Below, piece after piece: positions 60,400 through 64,000 of a DNA stretch of 64,000 nt. Source of the stretch: Arthrobacter sp. 24S4-2 (GTDB lineage: Bacteria; Actinomycetota; Actinomycetes; Actinomycetales; Micrococcaceae); contig NZ_CP040018.1 in assembly GCF_005280255.1 (NCBI RefSeq), positions 5,394,001-5,458,000 on the forward strand. Direction: 5' to 3'. The notes under the pieces were generated by a model. The model was not told the origin of the DNA and did no database searches. It saw only the letters and a list, made by a program, of their open reading frames with translations. The translations under genes were made by a program, and so were the position numbers. Position 1 is the stretch's first letter, and every line of letters starts with the position of its first letter.

Positions 60400-60849
60400 C
60401 TACTTGGGTGGGGTGACTGCGTCAAGCTCGGCAAAGACCTGCTGTGCGGTCTTGAAGGCGGTGTTGGCGGAGGGAACTCCGCAGTAAATGGCGGTCTGCA
60501 GCAGGATTTCCTTGATTTCGTCCCTGCTCAGGCCGTTGGTGATGGCTGCGCGGATGTGCATGTCCAGTTCTTCCCAGTGCCCGTGCGCCACCATGGCGGT
60601 GATGGTGACGGCGGAGCGCATCTGCCGGGTCAGGCCCGGCCGGGTCCAGATGCCGCCCCAGGCGATGCGGGTGATCATGTCCTGGAAGTCTTCGGTGAAG
60701 GCGTCCTTGTTGGCGTTGGCGCGGTCCACATGCGCGGCGCCCAGCACCTCGCGGCGGACCACCATGCCGCCGTCGTAGATTTCCTGGCTGGTGGCGTCCG
60801 GCTGGACTACTCCGTGCCGTTCTGCGCCGGATGCTTTTGCGCCCGTCAT
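60400..60849 (-). CDS. pcaC: 4-carboxymuconolactone decarboxylase
   Basis: A 149-residue AhpD-like helical protein. HMRAAITNGLSRDEIKEILLQ and YCGVPSANTAF are the PcaC signatures; residues near EDFQDMITRIAWGGIWTRPG are also conserved. It decarboxylates 4-carboxymuconolactone to 3-oxoadipate enol-lactone. Its ATG overlaps the pcaD stop (ATGA). A short N-terminal extension of about 15 residues precedes the usual start. Confidence 0.94.
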   Translation of the reverse strand: MTGAKASGAERHGVVQPDATSQEIYDGGMVVRREVLGAAHVDRANANKDAFTEDFQDMITRIAWGGIWTRPGLTRQMRSAVTITAMVAHGHWEELDMHIRAAITNGLSRDEIKEILLQTAIYCGVPSANTAFKTAQQVFAELDAVTPPK

Positions 60850-61598
60850 TTGGCTGCCCCGCTGGTTTCGCTCCAGCTAATGAGGCTGCGCAGCAGCTCG
60901 GCGACGTGGGCGGGCGCTTCGGCCGGAGCCAGGTGTGCCACGCCTTCCAGTGTCACCGCGTTTGCGGTTCCGCCGCCGGCGGTGATGCCGGCCACGATTT
61001 CCTTGGCGAACGACGGCGGCGCAACAGAGTCCTCCGCACCCGCCACGGCCTGGGTGGGAACCCGGATGCTGCCCAGCTCAGCGCGGACATCGAATCCGGC
61101 CAGGGCCTCGCAGCAGAAGGCGTAGCTGAAGCGGTCCGTGTCCCGGAGCGAGTGCAGCAGCTTGCTGCTGACCTCGGGTTCGCGGTCCATGAAGCCGGGG
61201 GCGAACCAGCGCTGCGCCGAACCCTGGATCATCACCGCGGCGCCCTGGGTACGGACGGTTTCGGCACGTTCCAGCCAGCCCTCGGGCGTACCCAGCTTGG
61301 CCCCGGAGCACTGCACGGAGAGGCTCTTGAGGCGTTCGCCATGCTTGATGCCCAGCTGGAGTCCGGTGGCCCCGCCGAGAGACACGCCCGCGTAGTGGAA
61401 CCTCTCGCCCGGGGCGATTGAATCGACAAGTTCGACGACGGCGTCAGCCAGTTCGGCGACGTCGAACGTTTCCGTCGCGGCCGGTGACACGCCGTGGCCG
61501 GGCAGATCCCAGGCGACGACGTCGAAGTCAGTCCCGAGCAAGGCGCCGGCCTGCGTCCACAGCACTGAGGACGTTCCAAGTGACGGCCCCACCACCAC
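60846..61598 (-). CDS. pcaD: 3-oxoadipate enol-lactonase, 5' end frameshifted
   Basis: The in-frame part encodes 250 residues of an alpha/beta hydrolase: VVGPSLGTSSVLW (oxyanion region), WDLPGHGVS, the nucleophile motif AGVSLGGATG and a late GVAHLAPAEAP with the catalytic His. It hydrolyses 3-oxoadipate enol-lactone. The expected N-terminus lies upstream in a different frame: GTG 61663 with GGAG six bases before it encodes VARPTVKAVLLSPQRPLGDKP, and one extra base in the GGG run at 61601-61603 (CCC on the coding strand) joins it to LVVVGPSLG. As written, translation could only start at the GTGs near 61598, after a GGGGGA site. Mutation or sequence error are both possible. Confidence 0.85.
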   Translation of the reverse strand: MVVGPSLGTSSVLWTQAGALLGTDFDVVAWDLPGHGVSPAATETFDVAELADAVVELVDSIAPGERFHYAGVSLGGATGLQLGIKHGERLKSLSVQCSGAKLGTPEGWLERAETVRTQGAAVMIQGSAQRWFAPGFMDREPEVSSKLLHSLRDTDRFSYAFCCEALAGFDVRAELGSIRVPTQAVAGAEDSVAPPSFAKEIVAGITAGGGTANAVTLEGVAHLAPAEAPAHVAELLRSLISWSETSGAAK

Positions 61599-61655
61599 GA
61601 GGGTTTGTCCCCCAGCGGTCGCTGCGGGGAGAGCAGTACTGCCTTGACTGTTGGT

Positions 61656-63173
61656 CTAGCCACGGGAGTCTCCGTTCAGGTCTGTTCGGGTGGGAATGTC
61701 TTGATTCAGGTCGGCCGGTGGTGCGCCGTTGCCGGAAAAGTCGGGGAAAGCGGCCAGGATGCGGCGGGAAATTTCAGCGGCCTGCCCCAGATAGCCGGCA
61801 GGATCCAGGAGTTCTTCCAGCCGTTCGTCGGACAACACGCTGGCGGGCACGGCCTCACGCAGCAGGCGTCGGTACGTTCCGGACTGTTCTGGGGGCGGAG
61901 CCTGGAGCGTCCGGTCCACCACGTCCTGGAGCTGCTGCTTGCCGTTCACTGGATCAAGCAGCGGCACCACCGCGGCGGACACTCCTTCGCTCAGCAGCAG
62001 CGGTCCGGACAGTTCCAGGTTGCGGCGCATGGCATCCGGGAAAACCTGCAGGCCTTCGGCAAGCTCCCGGAGGTGCCCGGCCGAGCCGAGTGCCAGGCGG
62101 AGCAGCTGCCGGAAAGCCGGCCACTCGCTATGCCAGGCGCCGTCGGGACGCTCATCGTTGAAGTTAGCCGCCGCCAGATGCAGCTGCGCGGCAAGGTTCG
62201 GGGCCTGCAGCGCGGCGCTGCGGACCAGCACGGACAACACGGGGTTCTGCTTCTGCGGCATGGCCGAAGACACTCCGCGCCCGGCGGCCCGGGGTTCGGC
62301 GAGCTCGCCCGCTTCCGGCCGGCTGAGGAACAGCACGTCGCTGGCGATCTTGCCCAGCGCATCCGTCACCGCCGTGAGGGCATCGCCCAGGGACGTGACG
62401 GCCAGCCGGTTGGTGTGCCACGGCCCCGGCGTTGCCGCCAGGCCAAGGTTCGCTGCCAGGTTTCCCGACAGGTCGAAGGGCGTGTCCACCGAGTCCTTGG
62501 CCAGCACCGTCCCGGCGGCCAGCGTCCCTGCGGCACCGCCCGTCTGCAGCGGCAGCTCGACGGCTTCAAGACGCCGTGCCGCAGCGGCCAGTCCGTGGAA
62601 CCACTGAGCCGCCTTGAGCCCGAACGTATACGGCAGGGAGTGCTGCGTCAGACTCCTTCCGACACACAGCGTGTCCGCATGCTGCTCCGCCAAAGCCGCC
62701 AGCGCCGTCGTAATTCCGCGAAGGTCAGTCAGGAGCACAGTAACGGCGTTCCTGGCCAGCAGCATCAGCGCCGAGTCCAGCACGTCCTGGCTGGTCAGCG
62801 AGGTGTGCACGGCACGCAGGGCACCTACGTGCTCCGTGTCCAGGGCATTGACTTCGCTCCGGAGGTCAGCCAGCAGCGGGATGACCGGGTTGGCTCCGCC
62901 CTGCGCGCGGACGGCGATGCCGGCCACGTCATAGCGGGTCACGTCCGCGGCGGTAGCCACGACGGCGGAGGAGCCGGCCGGCGCCAGGCCGGCCTTCTCC
63001 AGCACCGACGCCCAGCCGGACTCGACGGCGAGGATTGCCGCCAGCACCGCCCGGTCCCCCGTCAGCGCCGCCACGGCGGGCGACGCCGACACGGGGCTCA
63101 GGAGCCCGACGTCGCCGTCCATGCCGCCCGCGGCATATTCGCTGAATGCGCTGGCTGTTCCGGAGTTGTTCAC
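61656..63173 (-). CDS. pcaB: 3-carboxy-cis,cis-muconate cycloisomerase
   Basis: A 505-residue member of the fumarase/aspartase superfamily that cyclises 3-carboxy-cis,cis-muconate to 4-carboxymuconolactone. HTSLTSQDVLDSALML and SLTQHSLPYTFGLKAAQW are conserved segments, and SSAMPQKQNPVLSVL is the family signature loop. The GTG at 63173 overlaps the pcaG stop (GTGA), and its own stop overlaps the true pcaD start by 8 nt, so the whole pcaHGBDC block is coupled. Confidence 0.94.
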   Translation of the reverse strand: MNNSGTASAFSEYAAGGMDGDVGLLSPVSASPAVAALTGDRAVLAAILAVESGWASVLEKAGLAPAGSSAVVATAADVTRYDVAGIAVRAQGGANPVIPLLADLRSEVNALDTEHVGALRAVHTSLTSQDVLDSALMLLARNAVTVLLTDLRGITTALAALAEQHADTLCVGRSLTQHSLPYTFGLKAAQWFHGLAAAARRLEAVELPLQTGGAAGTLAAGTVLAKDSVDTPFDLSGNLAANLGLAATPGPWHTNRLAVTSLGDALTAVTDALGKIASDVLFLSRPEAGELAEPRAAGRGVSSAMPQKQNPVLSVLVRSAALQAPNLAAQLHLAAANFNDERPDGAWHSEWPAFRQLLRLALGSAGHLRELAEGLQVFPDAMRRNLELSGPLLLSEGVSAAVVPLLDPVNGKQQLQDVVDRTLQAPPPEQSGTYRRLLREAVPASVLSDERLEELLDPAGYLGQAAEISRRILAAFPDFSGNGAPPADLNQDIPTRTDLNGDSRG

Positions 63174-63781
63174 TGTGCGGCGCCCCCGGCAGCCGCTCCC
63201 TCAAAGGCAGGTTCTCCCTCGAAGTCGAGGAACACGGTTTCGCCCTCGCCCTGCAGCCGGACGTCCCACGTGAGTCCGCCGTCGGCGTCGCGACGCGCGA
63301 TCAGCGTGCTGCGGCGTTCCGGGTCCAGGGAAGAGAGCAGTGGATCGGCCGCCAGCGCTTCCCCGTTCTCGGGCAGGTAAATGCGGGTGAAGAGGCGGTT
63401 CATCAGGCCGCGGGCAAACACTGCCACGGAGATGAACGCAGCCGCGCCGGGCTTGGTGGGTCCAGGGTTCACCGTGGTGAAGGTGTACACGCCGCTGTTA
63501 CCAACGGCGCTCCGGCCGAAGCCGGTGAACGTGTAGCCGTCGCGGACCAGCGAACCGGTGCGGTGCACGATGTTTCCCTCGGAATCCGGCTGCCAGATTT
63601 CCAGGATCGCGTCCGGGATGGGGTGGCCTGCACCGTCGTACACGGTGCCCTGCAGGCGGATGGAGCCCGGCGATCCCGGGGCCAGCAGTTCGCGGTCCTT
63701 CTCGTACGGCAGGGCGTAGCCGTAGAACGGGCCGACGGTCTGGCCAGGGGTGGGGGTGAGCTTGGTGGGGTTGTTCCTCAT
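63170..63781 (-). CDS. pcaG: Protocatechuate 3,4-dioxygenase alpha subunit
   Basis: A 203-residue intradiol dioxygenase alpha subunit. TPGQTVGPFYGYALP is the N-terminal motif, then LQGTVYDGAGHPIPDAILEIWQPD and the PGPTKPGAAAFISVAVFARGL core. It assembles with PcaH, which supplies the iron ligands, to cleave protocatechuate to 3-carboxy-cis,cis-muconate. The ATG at 63781 follows AGAGG and lies 16 nt after the pcaH stop. Confidence 0.94.
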   Translation of the reverse strand: MRNNPTKLTPTPGQTVGPFYGYALPYEKDRELLAPGSPGSIRLQGTVYDGAGHPIPDAILEIWQPDSEGNIVHRTGSLVRDGYTFTGFGRSAVGNSGVYTFTTVNPGPTKPGAAAFISVAVFARGLMNRLFTRIYLPENGEALAADPLLSSLDPERRSTLIARRDADGGLTWDVRLQGEGETVFLDFEGEPAFEGAAAGGAAQ

Positions 63782-63797
63782 CTGGCTATTCCTCTGC

Positions 63798-64000
63798 CTA
63801 TTCACTCTCGTCACCTGCTGTACCAAATGCTTCGTTTTCGGTCCAGGTCCGTTTGGAGCCCGTCAGGACAATGTCCCACGTGTAGCCCAGCGCCCACTCG
63901 GGCTGGGTGAGGTCGTGGTCGTAGCTTGCCACCAGGCGGTCCCGGGCGTCCTGGTCCACGATGGACTGGTAGATGGGGTCCAGGGGGAACAGCTGGTCAC
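63798..64000 (-). CDS. pcaH: Protocatechuate 3,4-dioxygenase beta subunit, 3' part only
   Basis: The last 66 codons before TAG 63798-63800 read DQLFPLDPIYQSIVDQDARD, then RLVASYDHDLTQPEWALGYT and WDIVLTG, the conserved C-terminal region of PcaH. The gene runs off the right edge of the window. It is the first visible gene of the pca operon; its iron-binding Tyr and His residues are mostly outside the window. Confidence 0.93.
   Translation of the reverse strand, partial: DQLFPLDPIYQSIVDQDARDRLVASYDHDLTQPEWALGYTWDIVLTGSKRTWTENEAFGTAGDESE

Noticed and set aside
61605..63380. Plus-strand open frame of 591 codons
   Set aside because: Antisense to pcaB and the end of pcaG; no recognisable domain.

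Overview
The window is 64 kb of high-GC DNA with actinobacterial coding habits: strong GC bias at third codon positions, many GTG starts, ATGA/GTGA stop-start overlaps, and several leaderless promoters (a TANNNT box 6-7 nt before the start codon). Gene content (NAD-specific 180-kDa glutamate dehydrogenase, bkd operon, actinobacterial pca/pob genes, GerMN lipoprotein, four-TM 'phage holin' protein) and the general look of the proteins point to the Micrococcaceae, most likely Arthrobacter or Pseudarthrobacter. That assignment is inference. I see no rRNA, tRNA, IS element, prophage or CRISPR array.

Layout. 1-237: no gene, four copies of a GACGCTCTCTCAC-type repeat. 238-6203 (minus): peptide/nickel-type ABC importer, permease-permease-fused ATPase-lipoprotein. 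6564-13860: mixed housekeeping genes (TetR regulator divergent from an FMN reductase, GerMN lipoprotein, PEP mutase/isocitrate lyase family enzyme divergent from a PLP aminotransferase, universal stress protein, acyl-CoA ligase, small membrane protein). 13981-17814 (minus): branched-chain 2-oxoacid dehydrogenase E1alpha-E1beta-E2 behind a perfect 42-bp palindrome. 17964-30131: HisC-like aminotransferase, holin-like membrane protein, a WXG100-like protein coupled to a helical/alpha-beta hydrolase protein, purB plus histidine phosphatase, giant glutamate dehydrogenase, GNAT, thioesterase. 30152-34779: FAD monooxygenase, then a 4-hydroxybenzoate module (pobA, IclR regulator, aromatic-acid MFS transporter) sharing a TTCC(A/G)TTGAATGG motif. 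34776-36549: FUSC protein and mscL.

36610-48325 (minus) is a surface-polysaccharide locus: polyprenyl-phosphate sugar transferase, WlbA-like dehydrogenase, NAD epimerase, PglE-like aminotransferase (frameshifted), PglD-like acetyltransferase, WlbC-like aminotransferase, a VanZ/left-handed beta-helix acyltransferase fusion, and a three-domain WecG-GT2-GT2 glycosyltransferase. A hairpin and then a paralogue of the PglE-like enzyme follow. In that paralogue the PLP lysine is replaced by glutamate.

48746-55078 (plus): a membrane ACT-domain protein, then a GntR-regulated operon with an ACS-type MFS transporter, GntR, a hydantoin-racemase homologue lacking both catalytic cysteines, an intact hydantoinase, and a maleate isomerase/arylmalonate decarboxylase family protein with one cysteine. 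The promoter carries two GGGATCCC-centred palindromes. This operon is my best candidate for an undescribed catabolic pathway.

55200-64000: diacylglycerol kinase-like protein, PNPOx-like protein, an IclR regulator and the protocatechuate branch of the beta-ketoadipate pathway (pcaHGBDC, then pcaFIJ) on the minus strand, running off the right edge inside pcaH. With pobA this gives a route from 4-hydroxybenzoate to succinyl-CoA and acetyl-CoA. The pcaD reading frame is shifted near its 5' end. That shift and the one in the PglE-like gene each look like one missing base in a G/C run, so sequence error must be considered.
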